Assembly (NCBI GenBank): GCA_017430765.1
Contig: JAFRMI010000020.1
Coordinates: 1-49,394, forward strand
Source of the DNA: Lachnospiraceae bacterium
GTDB taxonomy: Bacteria > Bacillota_A > Clostridia > Lachnospirales > Lachnospiraceae
Length of the DNA stretch: 49,394 nt
Direction of reading: 5' to 3'
Positions 20,924 to 30,447 of the stretch are shown one piece after another. Position 1 is the stretch's first letter. Each line of letters opens with the position of its first letter. Under the pieces are notes generated by a model that made no database searches, was not told the origin of the DNA, and saw only the letters and a program-made list of their open reading frames with translations. The position numbers and the translations under genes are program-made.

Positions 20924-22004
20924 ACAGATGCTCAACGAGAGCTTTAAAACAATCAGGAATGGGGAGGTCGTTGAAGGTACTGTTCTCGACGTGAAGCCGG
21001 AAGTCGCCTATCTCAACATTGGATACAAGTCAGACGGTATTCTGACCCGGGAAGAATACAGCAATGAGAATGTCGACCTGACAACAAAGCTTGCGCCGGG
21101 CGACAAGCTGGAAGTGAAGGTTCTCAAAGTCAACGACGGCGAGGGTCAGCTGATCCTCACTTACAAGCGCCTTGCTCAGGAGAAGGGCAACAAGCGCATT
21201 GAAGAGGCATTCAACAATAAAGAGGTTCTGACAGCGAAAGTTACGCAGGTTCTCAATGGCGGCCTTACGGTTCTTGTCGAGGATACGAGAGTATTTATTC
21301 CTGCGAGCCTTGTCTCGGACGTCTATGAGAAGGATCTGACCAAGTACGCGGATCAGGAGATTGAGTTCCGGATCACGGAGTTCAACCCGCGCAGACGCCG
21401 CATCATCGGCGACCGCCGTCATCTGATCGCAGAGCGCAAAGCAGAAGCTGCGAAGGAGCTGTTCTCCAGAATCCAGATCGGCGACGTGATCGAAGGAACC
21501 GTCAAGAACGTCACGGACTTCGGCGCATTTGTCGACCTCGGCGGAGCAGACGGACTGCTTCACATCTCCGAGATGTCCTGGGGCCGTGTGGAGAATCCGC
21601 ATAAGAACTTCCACGTCGGTGACCAGCTGACAGTCATGATCAAGGATATCCGCGATGAGAAGATCGCCCTGTCCCTCAAGTTCCCGGATGAGAATCCGTG
21701 GATCGAAGCAGCTGAGAATTTCGCGACCGGCGCGATTGTCAGAGGCAAAGTTGCCCGCATGACCGATTTCGGCGCGTTCATCGAGCTGCTTCCCGGCGTA
21801 GATGCATTGCTCCATGTTTCCCAGATTTCCAGAAACCATGTCGACAAGCCGTCGGATGTTCTGAAGATCGGTGAGGAGATCGAGGCGAAGGTTGTTGACT
21901 TCAATGCCAACGATCATAAGATCAGCCTGTCCATGAAGGCCCTTGAGTCGGAGCCGCAGAACGACGCGGTCACGGCGTATGAGGATGCCGAGGCGGAAGA
22001 ATAA
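20901..22004 (+). CDS. S1 RNA-binding domain protein (RpsA-like)
   Basis: 367 residues with four S1 repeats, roughly at 20-88, 105-170, 190-260 and 275-345. Repeats three and four are the clearest (GDVIEGTVKNVTDFGAFVDLGGADGLLHISEMSWGRV, shown here by position 195-230, and GAIVRGKVARMTDFGAFIE). This is the shorter Gram-positive type of S1 protein, which binds RNA and may assist translation or RNA turnover rather than being a strict ribosomal subunit. The start ATG lies inside ispH, after AGGAGG, so the two genes are likely translationally coupled. A strong terminator follows at 22027. Confidence 0.93.
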   Translation: MSEEQSFEQMLNESFKTIRNGEVVEGTVLDVKPEVAYLNIGYKSDGILTREEYSNENVDLTTKLAPGDKLEVKVLKVNDGEGQLILTYKRLAQEKGNKRIEEAFNNKEVLTAKVTQVLNGGLTVLVEDTRVFIPASLVSDVYEKDLTKYADQEIEFRITEFNPRRRRIIGDRRHLIAERKAEAAKELFSRIQIGDVIEGTVKNVTDFGAFVDLGGADGLLHISEMSWGRVENPHKNFHVGDQLTVMIKDIRDEKIALSLKFPDENPWIEAAENFATGAIVRGKVARMTDFGAFIELLPGVDALLHVSQISRNHVDKPSDVLKIGEEIEAKVVDFNANDHKISLSMKALESEPQNDAVTAYEDAEAEE

Positions 22005-22026
22005 TTCCATCAGTTCAATAAGATTT

Positions 22027-22056
22027 GCCTCCGCACGTTGTGCGGAGGCATTTTTT
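22027..22056 (+). terminator. Terminator after the cmk-ispH-S1 operon
   Basis: GCCTCCGCAC (22027-22036) pairs perfectly with GTGCGGAGGC (22040-22049), then ATTTTTT. Confidence 0.95.
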
Positions 22057-22074
22057 CGCGGAGGAATGATCCTT

Positions 22075-23025
22075 TTACTTTACAGAATGCAGACTGCGAG
22101 GTGTCAGAAGAAAAGAGACAATAGAGCGGATGTACTGCCGCGTCTCCCCGCAGTCTGTCAGGTAGAGATCCCGAAACACGGCCCTGTGGAAGCAGTTTTC
22201 CCGGACCGCCTTCTCCTTTCGCGACTTGTCGACATAAGCTGCAGCCGCCTTGTGAACCGCGTACCCCTCCGCGGGAAGATAGAAGTAGTTTTTAATATCT
22301 GTATGGTAGACGCGGAGCGTACCGTCCTCTATGGGTGCGCTTATTTTTATGAGGTGATCAGAAAACTGCAGATGAAAGACCGTGTCATGGATTGAAAGAA
22401 GACGCGGAAACGTATAGTCCGTACCAAGCGTGTAATAGAGGCGGCCTTCTCTTACGAAGCTGTCCACAAGGGACGGGAACGGCTTCGGATTGTCAGATTC
22501 ACCGGAAGGTGATATGATTCCGTTTAGCGCGTCTGTGAAAGCCCGGAGGGGAAGAATTGCCAAAGTCCGGTCCGCGTCGTCAAGACGGGGATCCGCGCCG
22601 GCAAAATCCGCATAATCGATCAGTCTTCTTGAGGGGAGCCCCAGGAAATCTTTCAGATGGCTGTACGTAAGAAAAAGATCGGTATAGGATCTGCCGTTCA
22701 GCGGGTCCAGGAGAGCGTACGCGGCATATTTGCGGTGGAGATGCGGAAGGTCAAAGGCATTGCCGTTAAACGTGATGATGTGTGCGACCGGCATTTCTGC
22801 ATCATCTTTTCCGGAAAGCGCATGGGAGAGAGCCTCAAGGATATCCGGCTCGTCGGATTCTTTTTCAGAGAGCCATGTGATTTTCCGTCCGCAGGTAAGG
22901 AGCGTCACGGAGCGGAGCCGGCTTGTCCGCCAATACCTGCCGCTCGCGGTGATATCGAGGATCGCATCCCCTCTGCCAAAATACGGATTTTCTTTTATAT
23001 CCGGATGTGTCGTGATTATTTTCAT
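22075..23025 (-). CDS. RNase H-fold exonuclease-like protein (YprB-type), altered active site
   Basis: 316 residues, the only minus-strand gene in the window. The segment HIITFNGNAFDLPHL is the second motif of DEDD-type RNase_H_2/YprB exonucleases, and LFLTYSHLKDFLGLP fits the next helix. The first motif should read D-I-E-T-T-G but here reads AILDITASG, so the usual Glu is missing. The C-terminal half (about 165-316) is unrecognised. ATG at 23025 is chosen over one 36 bp upstream because a promoter -10 box lies between them (23032-23037). No ribosome site is visible, so the message may be leaderless. Nuclease activity is uncertain. Confidence 0.7.
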   Translation of the reverse strand: MKIITTHPDIKENPYFGRGDAILDITASGRYWRTSRLRSVTLLTCGRKITWLSEKESDEPDILEALSHALSGKDDAEMPVAHIITFNGNAFDLPHLHRKYAAYALLDPLNGRSYTDLFLTYSHLKDFLGLPSRRLIDYADFAGADPRLDDADRTLAILPLRAFTDALNGIISPSGESDNPKPFPSLVDSFVREGRLYYTLGTDYTFPRLLSIHDTVFHLQFSDHLIKISAPIEDGTLRVYHTDIKNYFYLPAEGYAVHKAAAAYVDKSRKEKAVRENCFHRAVFRDLYLTDCGETRQYIRSIVSFLLTPRSLHSVK

Positions 23026-23031
23026 GGACAC

Positions 23032-23040
23032 ATTATAGCA
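23032..23040 (-). promoter_or_regulatory. Extended -10 promoter six bases before the RNase H-like start
   Basis: On the minus strand the sequence reads TGCTATAATG, a perfect extended -10. The box ends six bases before the ATG at 23025, about where transcription would begin. Confidence 0.65.
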
Positions 23041-23122
23041 CAACCCGAAGCTGAGATGCATATGCGCCTTTTGTGCGGTAATTGTATGTGATCCTGTAAA
23101 GCGGGAGCCAGGGAGTTATTTT

Positions 23123-23884
23123 ATGCAGCTGTCTTTTAAAACATTTCTGATCGTCTGCCCGATGCTGTTTCTGGCCGGTCTCGTCGATTCGATCGGCGGA
23201 GGCGGCGGCCTGATCTCGCTGCCGGCCTACCTTTTTGCGGGCCTTCCCGTCCACAACGCGATTGCGACTAATAAGATGTCTTCGACCTGCGGAACGGCGC
23301 TGTCCGCCGGACGCTTCATCAGAAATAAGCTCGTCAGTTTTAAACTGGCCGTCCCCGCCGTGGTCTCCGCAATCATCGGATCCTCGATCGGCGCGCACCT
23401 CTCCCTTCTTGTAAGTGACAGGATCATGCGGTATGTGCTCGTTGTCGTTCTTCCGGCTGCGGCGTTCTTCGTACTCAACAGGCATCTGTTTCCGGACAGG
23501 GAGGAACAGGAACTGGTTCTGTCGGGCAGAACGTATGTGACGGCTGTCACGGCTGCATTTTTCATAGGGATCTATGACGGGTTCTACGGACCGGGGACGG
23601 GAACCTTCCTCATCATCGCGCTCACCGTTTTCGCGCATATGAGCGTGGGATGCGCCAATGCCCAGACTAAGATCATCAATCTGACGACAAATGTGACGTC
23701 GCTCCTTATTTTCCTGAAAAATGGGCAGGTCCTTCTCCTCCTCGGCTTCGTCGCCGCCCTGTTCAACATGCTCGGCAATTATATCGGGTCGGGACTTGTG
23801 ATGACGAAGGGGACGAAGATCGTGCGGCCTATTATTCTGACCGTACTCGTTCTGCTTCTTCTGAAGATTGTGCTCGATCGGTGA
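23123..23884 (+). CDS. TSUP-family (TauE/SafE) membrane transporter
   Basis: 253 residues with about seven to eight membrane helices. The first helix segment FLAGLVDSIGGGGGLISLPAYL and the mirrored middle segment FFIGIYDGFYGPGTGTFLII form the internal duplication that marks the TSUP family of sulfite, sulfoacetate or other organic anion exporters. VHNAIATNKMSSTCGTALSA is another family block. The substrate cannot be told. It is transcribed away from the RNase H-like gene. The ribosome site is weak (GGGAG). No terminator was seen behind it. Confidence 0.9.
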   Translation: MQLSFKTFLIVCPMLFLAGLVDSIGGGGGLISLPAYLFAGLPVHNAIATNKMSSTCGTALSAGRFIRNKLVSFKLAVPAVVSAIIGSSIGAHLSLLVSDRIMRYVLVVVLPAAAFFVLNRHLFPDREEQELVLSGRTYVTAVTAAFFIGIYDGFYGPGTGTFLIIALTVFAHMSVGCANAQTKIINLTTNVTSLLIFLKNGQVLLLLGFVAALFNMLGNYIGSGLVMTKGTKIVRPIILTVLVLLLLKIVLDR

Positions 23885-24032
23885 GAGATCTGGCGGTGCT
23901 GTTTCAGGTGCGGGAAGCAGGACACTAACGGCGCGGCGGCCCGCTTCCGCGAGTGTTGAATGATTCGCCAATCCGGAAACTGCAGGTGCGGACGCAGGGC
24001 TTACGATCCGGTCGCAAAGCGTGGACCGGTAG

Positions 24033-24041
24033 TGGTATAAT
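24033..24041 (+). promoter_or_regulatory. Promoter of ruvAB within the 23885-24239 spacer
   Basis: TGGTATAAT, an extended -10 with a perfect TATAAT (24036-24041); no good -35. The leader to ruvA would be about 190 nt. The rest of this 355-bp spacer shows neither a credible gene nor a clear repeat. Confidence 0.6.
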
Positions 24042-24239
24042 GATGAGGATCAGGCAGCGGATGAATGGCTGTGATATGCCTTCGGAAGGAAGGATAGTGC
24101 CGCCCGCTGTTCATGAAGAGGGAGCGGAGCGGATAGCGAATGTCCGCTTCACATAGTACCTGCGGCACAGGATGGAAGCATACGCTCACGGCGGATGAAT
24201 AACGGGAAATGACAGGTACGGAGAAGAAAGGGATATCGC

Positions 24240-24845
24240 ATGTATGCTTATATAAAAGGAACGGTTGAAGGAATCGGAGCGGATTATCTCATCGTTGAGA
24301 ACGCCGGGATTGGTTACCGCATCTTCGTGCCTTACTCCGTCGCGGACCGGGTCGTCAAGGGGGAAGAGTATCAGTTCTTTACACATTTTTCCGTGCGGGA
24401 GGACGCCATGCAGCTCTTCGGTTTTCTGACGCAGGACGATCTGGATCTCTACCGGATGCTCCTCGGCGTCAGCGGAATCGGTCCGAAGGGAGCGCTCGGG
24501 ATTCTGTCGGTGATGGATGCGGACGATCTGCGTTTTGCGGTCCTTTCAGAGGACGCGGCAGGCATCGCGAAGGCGCCCGGCATCGGCAGGAAGACCGCAC
24601 AGAAAGTGATCATCGAACTGAAAGATAAATTGAATCTGGAGGATGCGTTCGAGAAGAAGACCGCCCATACGGAACAGAAGGCCATGGAAGCGGCCGGTTC
24701 TGCCCAGTCTGAGGCAGTGCTTGCCCTGACAGCTTTGGGATACACGAACACTGAGTCGATGAAGGCAGTCCGGAAAGCTGCGTCTGTTTCTCCGGACGCC
24801 GGAACTGAAGACCTGATTAAGGCAGCTCTTAAAGAACTGTTTTAG
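24240..24845 (+). CDS. ruvA: Holliday junction branch migration protein RuvA
   Basis: 201 residues. The N-terminal OB fold starts MYAYIKGTVEGIGADYLIVE, followed by GIGYRIFVP and FTHFSVREDAMQLFGF. The two helix-hairpin-helix motifs are LLGVSGIGPKGALGIL and APGIGRKTAQKVIIELK. The C-terminal domain (LTALGYTNTESMKAV...EDLIKAALKEL) contacts RuvB. RuvA tetramers hold four-way junctions flat for RuvB motors. The ruvB gene follows after 187 bp. RuvC is not here, but the Gram-positive resolvase RecU is at 46538. Confidence 0.97.
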   Translation: MYAYIKGTVEGIGADYLIVENAGIGYRIFVPYSVADRVVKGEEYQFFTHFSVREDAMQLFGFLTQDDLDLYRMLLGVSGIGPKGALGILSVMDADDLRFAVLSEDAAGIAKAPGIGRKTAQKVIIELKDKLNLEDAFEKKTAHTEQKAMEAAGSAQSEAVLALTALGYTNTESMKAVRKAASVSPDAGTEDLIKAALKELF

Positions 24846-25032
24846 TGGGAGTTTGAGGCAGCCTTTTTTCAGTGAATGTACAGTCCTGTCTAAGACAAAT
24901 GATGTACACGCATGCGGAGCGGAAGATGCTGTCTTCCGGAAAACCGGCATATGGCGCCTCGGCCCGCTTTGCTGGCCTTGAAAACGGAAGAATCAGCAGA
25001 ATCTTTCTTCATGAGCAGGGGGAGATGAACAG

Positions 25033-26043
25033 ATGGCAAGACAGATCGTGACGGGTGTGACGGAGACGCGGGAGGACAGGCTTTTAGCTTCCGACAGCCT
25101 CCGCCCGAAGACCCTCGCGGACTATATCGGTCAGGAAAAGACGAAACAGAACCTGAAAGTCTACATCGACGCGGCGAAGATGCGCGGCGATGCGCTGGAC
25201 CACGTTCTTTTTTACGGGCCTCCGGGGCTCGGGAAGACGACGCTCGCGGGAATCATCGCCAACGAAATGGGGACAAACCTCAAGGTGACGAGCGGGCCGG
25301 CCATCGAGAAGCCCGGCGAAATGGCAGCAATTCTAAACAACCTGCAGCCTGGAGACATCCTGTTCGTCGACGAGATTCACCGCATGAGCCGGCAGGTGGA
25401 GGAGGTCCTCTATCCCGCGATGGAGGACTATGCCATCGATATCGTGATCGGCAAGGGGTCGACAGCCCGCTCCATCCGGCTTGATCTGCCGAAATTTACG
25501 CTGGTCGGCGCGACAACAAGACCCGGTATGCTGACGGCGCCTCTCCGCGACCGCTTCGGTGTGATCGGCCATCTTGAATACTACTCCGTCGGGGAACTGA
25601 AGGAGATCGTGATCCGGACGGCGGAAAGACTTCATGTCGAGATCGAGGAGAAGGGGGCCCTGGAACTTGCCAGAAGATCCCGCGGGACGCCCCGTCTCGC
25701 GAACCGCCTCCTGAAGCGTGTCCGCGACTTCGCGATGGTGCGCTATGACGGTGTCGTCACGCAGCGTGTGGCATCCGATGCGCTCGATCTGCTGGAGGTC
25801 GACCAGTTTGGACTCGAAAAGCTTGACCGAACGATCCTCGAGACGATGATCCTGAAGTTTAACGGCGGACCGGTGGGACTGGAGACGCTCGCTTCATCCA
25901 TCGGAGAAGATTCCGGTACGATCGAGGATGTCTACGAGCCGTATCTGCTGAAAACCGGCTTCCTGACGCGAACACCGCGCGGCCGTGTCGTCACGGAGCA
26001 GGCGTACGATCATCTGGGATATGATCTGCCGGAGACGCCCTAG
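25033..26043 (+). CDS. ruvB: Holliday junction branch migration helicase RuvB
   Basis: 336 residues, standard length. AAA+ ATPase: Walker [10 protein letters not shown] (62-70), Walker [11 protein letters not shown], sensor 1 [20 protein letters not shown], and a C-terminal winged helix ([28 protein letters not shown]). The opening [13 protein letters not shown] is the family signature. Hexamers pump DNA through RuvA-bound junctions during recombination repair. The ATG follows GGGGGAGATG. It is probably transcribed from the ruvA promoter. Confidence 0.98.
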   Translation: MARQIVTGVTETREDRLLASDSLRPKTLADYIGQEKTKQNLKVYIDAAKMRGDALDHVLFYGPPGLGKTTLAGIIANEMGTNLKVTSGPAIEKPGEMAAILNNLQPGDILFVDEIHRMSRQVEEVLYPAMEDYAIDIVIGKGSTARSIRLDLPKFTLVGATTRPGMLTAPLRDRFGVIGHLEYYSVGELKEIVIRTAERLHVEIEEKGALELARRSRGTPRLANRLLKRVRDFAMVRYDGVVTQRVASDALDLLEVDQFGLEKLDRTILETMILKFNGGPVGLETLASSIGEDSGTIEDVYEPYLLKTGFLTRTPRGRVVTEQAYDHLGYDLPETP

Positions 26044-26075
26044 GATAGGCCTTGGGATCGGATTTGGAATGCCGC

Positions 26076-26103
26076 TTTACATTTTGCGTGAATCCGATAT
26101 AAT
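26076..26103 (+). promoter_or_regulatory. Promoter of zapA
   Basis: TTTACA (26076-26081), a 16-bp spacer and a perfect TATAAT (26098-26103), 38 bp before the start codon. Confidence 0.7.
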
Positions 26104-26141
26104 AATGGAAACAGAAAAGTCCGAAGAACCCCGGAGGAATC

Positions 26142-26528
26142 ATGGCAGAGAGAAATGCAGTGCAGGTGCTGATCGGCGGAAAAGTGATCACTTTAAGCGG
26201 ATACGAGAGCACCGAATATCTTGAAAAAGTTGCATCCTATATGAATCAGAAGCAGAAAGAGTGCTCTTCCCTTTCAAACTGGCGGCGCATGTCCTCCGAT
26301 ATGAAAGCCACACTTTTGACCTTGAATGTCGCGGATGACTATTTTAAGGCCAAGCAGAAGGCGGAGGAGCTCGAAGAGGAGCTTCGCCTGAGAGATCAGG
26401 AGGCGTATGAGCTCAAACAGGAGCTCGTGGATCTGCAGATGAAGCTGGACGGAGCTCCCGCAAGGAGCAGGGACAGCGCGAAGGAGAATCAGAATTCGAA
26501 TCAGAACCGCAGCTCACGCCGGCACTGA
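26142..26528 (+). CDS. zapA: Cell division protein ZapA
   Basis: 128 residues. The N-terminal globular ZapA domain is recognisable (VQVLIGGKVITLSGYESTEYLEKVASYMNQK by position 6-36), followed by a helix (MKATLLTLNVADDYFKAKQKAEELEEELRL) that forms the coiled-coil dimer and a low-complexity Asn/Ser/Arg tail. ZapA cross-links FtsZ filaments at the division site. Position beside a U32 protein is common in Clostridia. The ribosome site CCGGAGGAATC is good and a terminator follows at 26556. Confidence 0.92.
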   Translation: MAERNAVQVLIGGKVITLSGYESTEYLEKVASYMNQKQKECSSLSNWRRMSSDMKATLLTLNVADDYFKAKQKAEELEEELRLRDQEAYELKQELVDLQMKLDGAPARSRDSAKENQNSNQNRSSRRH

Positions 26529-26555
26529 TCTTTTTACGAAACGAACTGAATCCGG

Positions 26556-26586
26556 GGTGATTGCCTAAGCGGTGATCACCTTTTTT
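26556..26586 (+). terminator. Terminator of zapA
   Basis: GGTGAT (26556-26561) pairs with ATCACC (26575-26580), followed by six T residues. Confidence 0.75.
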
Positions 26587-26739
26587 CTGTGGGCAGGGGA
26601 TACGGGATTGCAGCATTTTCCCGTGACCTCGAAGGGAATATTGCCGATATATGTCCCGCTCGCGAGACTTGGCGCGGGACCTGGGTCAGCATCAGATGGC
26701 ATAATACCCGGGCCTTTCTTAGGAGACATCAGAAACGAT

Positions 26740-29049
26740 ATGAATCGACCAGATATCAAACTGCCCGAACTTCTGGCCCCCGCCGGCAGTGCGGAAGGCC
26801 TGCGGGCCGCCATCCGCGCCGGTGCGGACGCGGTCTATATCGGCGCGAAAAAATTCGGCGCGCGGGCATACGCGGACAACCCGGACACGGAGACGATGCT
26901 CCGGGCGATTGACTATGCGCATCTTCGCGGCGCCAGGGTATATCTCACGGTGAACACCCTCCTCAAAAATGAAGAGATCGGAGAACTCCGGGACTTTCTG
27001 CTCCCATATTACCGCCGGGGCGTGGACGCGGTTCTTGTCCAGGATTTCGGCGTGCTGAAAACACTCCGTGAACTCTTCCCGGATCTGCCCCTTCACGCGA
27101 GCACGCAGATGACGATTACAGACCCGCACGCAGCCGGGATCCTGAAGGAATTCGGGATCACCCGGATTGTTCCGGCCAGGGAGATGTCTCTTTCGGAACT
27201 GACTGCCATAAAGGAAAAAAGCGGGCTCGAGGTGGAAGTGTTTATTCACGGCGCGCTCTGTTACTGCTACTCCGGGCAGTGCCTCTATTCCAGTCTTCTC
27301 GGGGGACGAAGCGGAAACCGGGGCCGCTGTGCCCAGCCCTGCCGCCTGCTGTATCTGAAGAACAATACGTCCTTTGACGGTACGACCTCCATTCTTCTTG
27401 AGAAAGAGGCGCGGCATTTTCTGAGCCCGAAAGATCTCAATACGATCAATCTTCTTCCGCAGCTTGTGCTGGCCGGAATGGATTCCCTCAAGATTGAGGG
27501 CCGTATGAAGCAGCCGGAGTACGCCGCCGGCGTGGTCTCCATCTATCGGAGGAATCTGGACAGGATCGGGGAACTGCTCGCTGCGGGTGACAGAGAACTG
27601 AAAGGATACCGCGTTTCCGCAGATGATCATCGGATGCTCTATGACCTCTATATGCGGAGCGGTTTTACGGACGGCTATTTCACCCTTAGAAACGGTCCCG
27701 AAATGATGGCCTTAGTCAAACATGAGCTGACGCAGGACGAGACAAAGGCGCGTCACGATCTCTACGGAGTCATGCACGACAGATATATGACGGAGGAACT
27801 GACCCTTCCGGCCGATCTTCACCTCACGGTCCGCGCCGGAGAGGTGCTGTCAGCATTCGCATCCGACGACACCCACAGCGCCTATGTCACCGGCCCGTAT
27901 GTATCCGAAGCGAAAAACAGACCGCTGACATCCGAACGCATTTTGGAAAATGCAGCCAGGACAGGCGGTACGGATTTTCATCTCCGGAGCGCAGCAGTTG
28001 ACACGGACGGGAGAAGTTTTGTTCCGATCGGCTCCTTAAATGAGATCCGCCGGTCTGCACTGGAGGCTCTTAAGGAGGAGATTCTCGCGGAATACCTTCG
28101 GGATGAGCCGGATCTGCCCGCTTTTCCGAAGGCGGAGGCGCCTTCGGCGGAGAAAAAGATGGCCCTGTCCGCCCTTGTGCGGACGGAAGAGCAGTATACG
28201 TCCATACTTTCTACACACATTGCGGATAAGATCTATCTTGAAAGCGCCCTGATTTATGAAAGCGGAGAGCCGGTGGAAAGTGCAAAGCGGCTGATCCGCG
28301 CCGGTGTCAGGGAAGGGGCGGAAGTGTGGATCGCTCTGCCCTGCGTCACGCGCAGCGGAAGGGATGCCGCCGCACTCATCGAAGCGGGCAGGGAACTGGC
28401 CGGGATGGGTCTTGCAGGCTTTTTAATCCGGTCTTATGGCTCGTTTGCCGCAGTGCGGGAAGCGGGTTTCCTGCATCAGGCGGACGGCGGTACCCTTTCC
28501 GCACACGACGGGAGGGCGAAGTCCGGGGACAATTGTCACCTCCCGCAGGTGCGTCTCGACGCCGGTCTCTACACATGGAACGATGAAGCAGTGCAGTTTT
28601 TCCGGGAACTTGGAGTGTGTGCGCTCACGGCTCCGTATGAGCTGAACCGGAAGGAACTGTTCGCCAGGGATAACGCGGGATCCGAGATGATTGTCTACGG
28701 CAGTATTCCGCTCATGGTGACGGCAAATTGTGTGAAGATGAACACGGAAGGGTGCAGTCACCGCGGGGAGAGCCTGACGCTGACGGACCGGATGGGCGCT
28801 GTGTTCCGGGTGAAATGTGAGTGCCCGTTCTGCTATAATCTGATATACAACAGTATTCCCCTGTCCCTTCTAAAAGAGCTGGATACGATCCGGCGGATGG
28901 GATTTGACGGGCTGCGGCTTCAGTTTACCGGTGAGAGCGGGAAGGAGACGGCAGATATTGCGCGGGCGTTTTCGGATGCGATGCACGGCAGGGCGGCTGC
29001 CCTTCCGTTTGAGACGACGAAAGGACACTTTATGCGCGGCGTGGAGTGA
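26740..29049 (+). CDS. U32-family protein (RlhA-like, with C-terminal extension)
   Basis: 769 residues. The N-terminal half is the U32 domain: ELLAPAGSAEGLRAAIRAGADAVYIG, QDFGVL, HASTQMTI, EVFIHGALCYCYSGQCLYSS and the Cys pair in GRCAQPCR. Late cysteines lie in CECPFCYNL. Once called collagenases, characterised members (RlhA, TrhP) hydroxylate bases in 23S rRNA or tRNA and seem to use these cysteines for an iron-sulfur cluster. The long C-terminal part matches the extra domain of large Clostridia versions. The ATG at 26740 is chosen because the U32 domain begins right there; its AGGAG is rather far (14 bases). It ends six bases before the SEDS gene. Confidence 0.88.
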   Translation: MNRPDIKLPELLAPAGSAEGLRAAIRAGADAVYIGAKKFGARAYADNPDTETMLRAIDYAHLRGARVYLTVNTLLKNEEIGELRDFLLPYYRRGVDAVLVQDFGVLKTLRELFPDLPLHASTQMTITDPHAAGILKEFGITRIVPAREMSLSELTAIKEKSGLEVEVFIHGALCYCYSGQCLYSSLLGGRSGNRGRCAQPCRLLYLKNNTSFDGTTSILLEKEARHFLSPKDLNTINLLPQLVLAGMDSLKIEGRMKQPEYAAGVVSIYRRNLDRIGELLAAGDRELKGYRVSADDHRMLYDLYMRSGFTDGYFTLRNGPEMMALVKHELTQDETKARHDLYGVMHDRYMTEELTLPADLHLTVRAGEVLSAFASDDTHSAYVTGPYVSEAKNRPLTSERILENAARTGGTDFHLRSAAVDTDGRSFVPIGSLNEIRRSALEALKEEILAEYLRDEPDLPAFPKAEAPSAEKKMALSALVRTEEQYTSILSTHIADKIYLESALIYESGEPVESAKRLIRAGVREGAEVWIALPCVTRSGRDAAALIEAGRELAGMGLAGFLIRSYGSFAAVREAGFLHQADGGTLSAHDGRAKSGDNCHLPQVRLDAGLYTWNDEAVQFFRELGVCALTAPYELNRKELFARDNAGSEMIVYGSIPLMVTANCVKMNTEGCSHRGESLTLTDRMGAVFRVKCECPFCYNLIYNSIPLSLLKELDTIRRMGFDGLRLQFTGESGKETADIARAFSDAMHGRAAALPFETTKGHFMRGVE

Positions 29050-29054
29050 AGTCA

Positions 29055-30398
29055 ATGAAGATAATCATTCAGCTGACAAAATATCTCTTCCTTTTTATGA
29101 TCCTTCTTTATGCGCTGAAGGATTATACATATCTTGCGCGCAAAAATGAGGAGAGCAAGAGCCGCATCCTTCGAAGCCAGATTCGGGAACTCTTCTATAT
29201 CCCCATACTGGGATTCGTGATTCTGTTCATCGTGCAGAGGGATGTGTACATTCTGATCCTGCTTGCGGGTGTGATTGTCTACTTTGCGGTGACGCTCACA
29301 GGCTACCGGGTTCTTTACCCGAAATGCTCGCTCCTTCTGATCAACAATATGCTCATGCTTCTTTGCATCGGCCTCATCATGATCGCGCGTCTCTCCCTCG
29401 AGCAGGCTCTGAAGCAGTATATGATCGCGGCGGCGGCAACGGTCATCGCGTTTATCATACCGGTGATCATCCGGAAACTGAAGATACTGTCCCGCCTTAC
29501 CTGGCTCTACGCCATTTTGGGCATCGGAGCGCTCATGTGCGTCCTGGTTCTTGCCCGGATGAGCGGCGGCGCGAAGCTTTCCATCACGGTGGGAGGGATC
29601 TCAATCCAGTTTTCCGAACTTGTCAAGATCACACTGGTCTTTTTCCTCGCCGCAAAGCTTTCCAGGGATATCTCGTTCAGGAGCGTGGTGACCGCGACAG
29701 TTGTGGCGGCCATCCATGTCGGCATTCTGGTACTGTCTACGGATCTGGGGACCGCGCTCGTCTTCTTTATCACATATGTCGTGATGGTCTATGTGGCGAC
29801 GAGAAGGCCTGTATATCCTCTAGCGGGACTCGCCGGCGGAAGCGCGGCGGCCGTCGCCGCCTACCATCTCTTCGGACATGTGCGGCAGAGGGTGATCGCC
29901 TGGAAGGATCCGTTCGCGGTGTATGACACCTCCGGGTATCAGATCGCGCAGGGACTCTTCGCAATCGGCGCCGGCGGCTGGTTCGGGACCGGCCTTACGC
30001 TCGGAAAACCCGAGACCATCCCGGTCGCGACGAAGGACTTCATCTTTGCTGCCATCTGTGAGGAGTTCGGCGGGATATTCGCGATGTGCCTGCTGCTGAT
30101 CTGCATGAGCATGTACCTTCTGATCGTCAATATCTCCATGCTCATCCGGAACCGGTTTTACCGGCTCATCGCGATCGGACTGGGAACAGAGTACGCGTTT
30201 CAGGTATTCCTGACAGTCGGAGGCGTCACGAAGCTGATTCCGATGACCGGCATCACACTTCCGCTCGTCAGCTACGGCGGAAGTTCAGTCATGAGCACGA
30301 TCATCATGCTCGCGATCATCGAGGGACTTTACCTGATGCGCGAGGACGAGGCGGAGGAGCGGGAAGCCGCACAGCAAAGCGAGAACCTGGTACGGTGA
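29055..30398 (+). CDS. SEDS-family peptidoglycan glycosyltransferase (FtsW/RodA/SpoVE)
   Basis: 447 residues with about ten membrane helices. SEDS landmarks: STDLGTALVFF (the conserved Asp region), DPFAVYDTSGYQIAQGLFAIGAGGWFGTGL by position about 288-317, ATKDFIFAAICEEFGG and LPLVSYGGSSVMSTI. It polymerises lipid II together with a class B penicillin-binding protein, which is the next gene. The ATG at 29055 has GGAG eight bases upstream; a GTG at 29046 overlaps the preceding stop and is less likely. Whether it serves division, elongation or sporulation cannot be told. The C-terminal tail is charged (EDEAEEREAAQQSE). Confidence 0.93.
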   Translation: MKIIIQLTKYLFLFMILLYALKDYTYLARKNEESKSRILRSQIRELFYIPILGFVILFIVQRDVYILILLAGVIVYFAVTLTGYRVLYPKCSLLLINNMLMLLCIGLIMIARLSLEQALKQYMIAAAATVIAFIIPVIIRKLKILSRLTWLYAILGIGALMCVLVLARMSGGAKLSITVGGISIQFSELVKITLVFFLAAKLSRDISFRSVVTATVVAAIHVGILVLSTDLGTALVFFITYVVMVYVATRRPVYPLAGLAGGSAAAVAAYHLFGHVRQRVIAWKDPFAVYDTSGYQIAQGLFAIGAGGWFGTGLTLGKPETIPVATKDFIFAAICEEFGGIFAMCLLLICMSMYLLIVNISMLIRNRFYRLIAIGLGTEYAFQVFLTVGGVTKLIPMTGITLPLVSYGGSSVMSTIIMLAIIEGLYLMREDEAEEREAAQQSENLVR

Positions 30399-30447
30399 GC
30401 TGCCGCAGAGCAGACGCCGCAGCATTTATATGTAAAAGAGGCAGATC

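Noticed and set aside
23953..24156. 67-codon reading frame in the spacer before ruvA
   Set aside because: It runs across the probable ruvAB promoter and lacks a ribosome site and any protein-like pattern.
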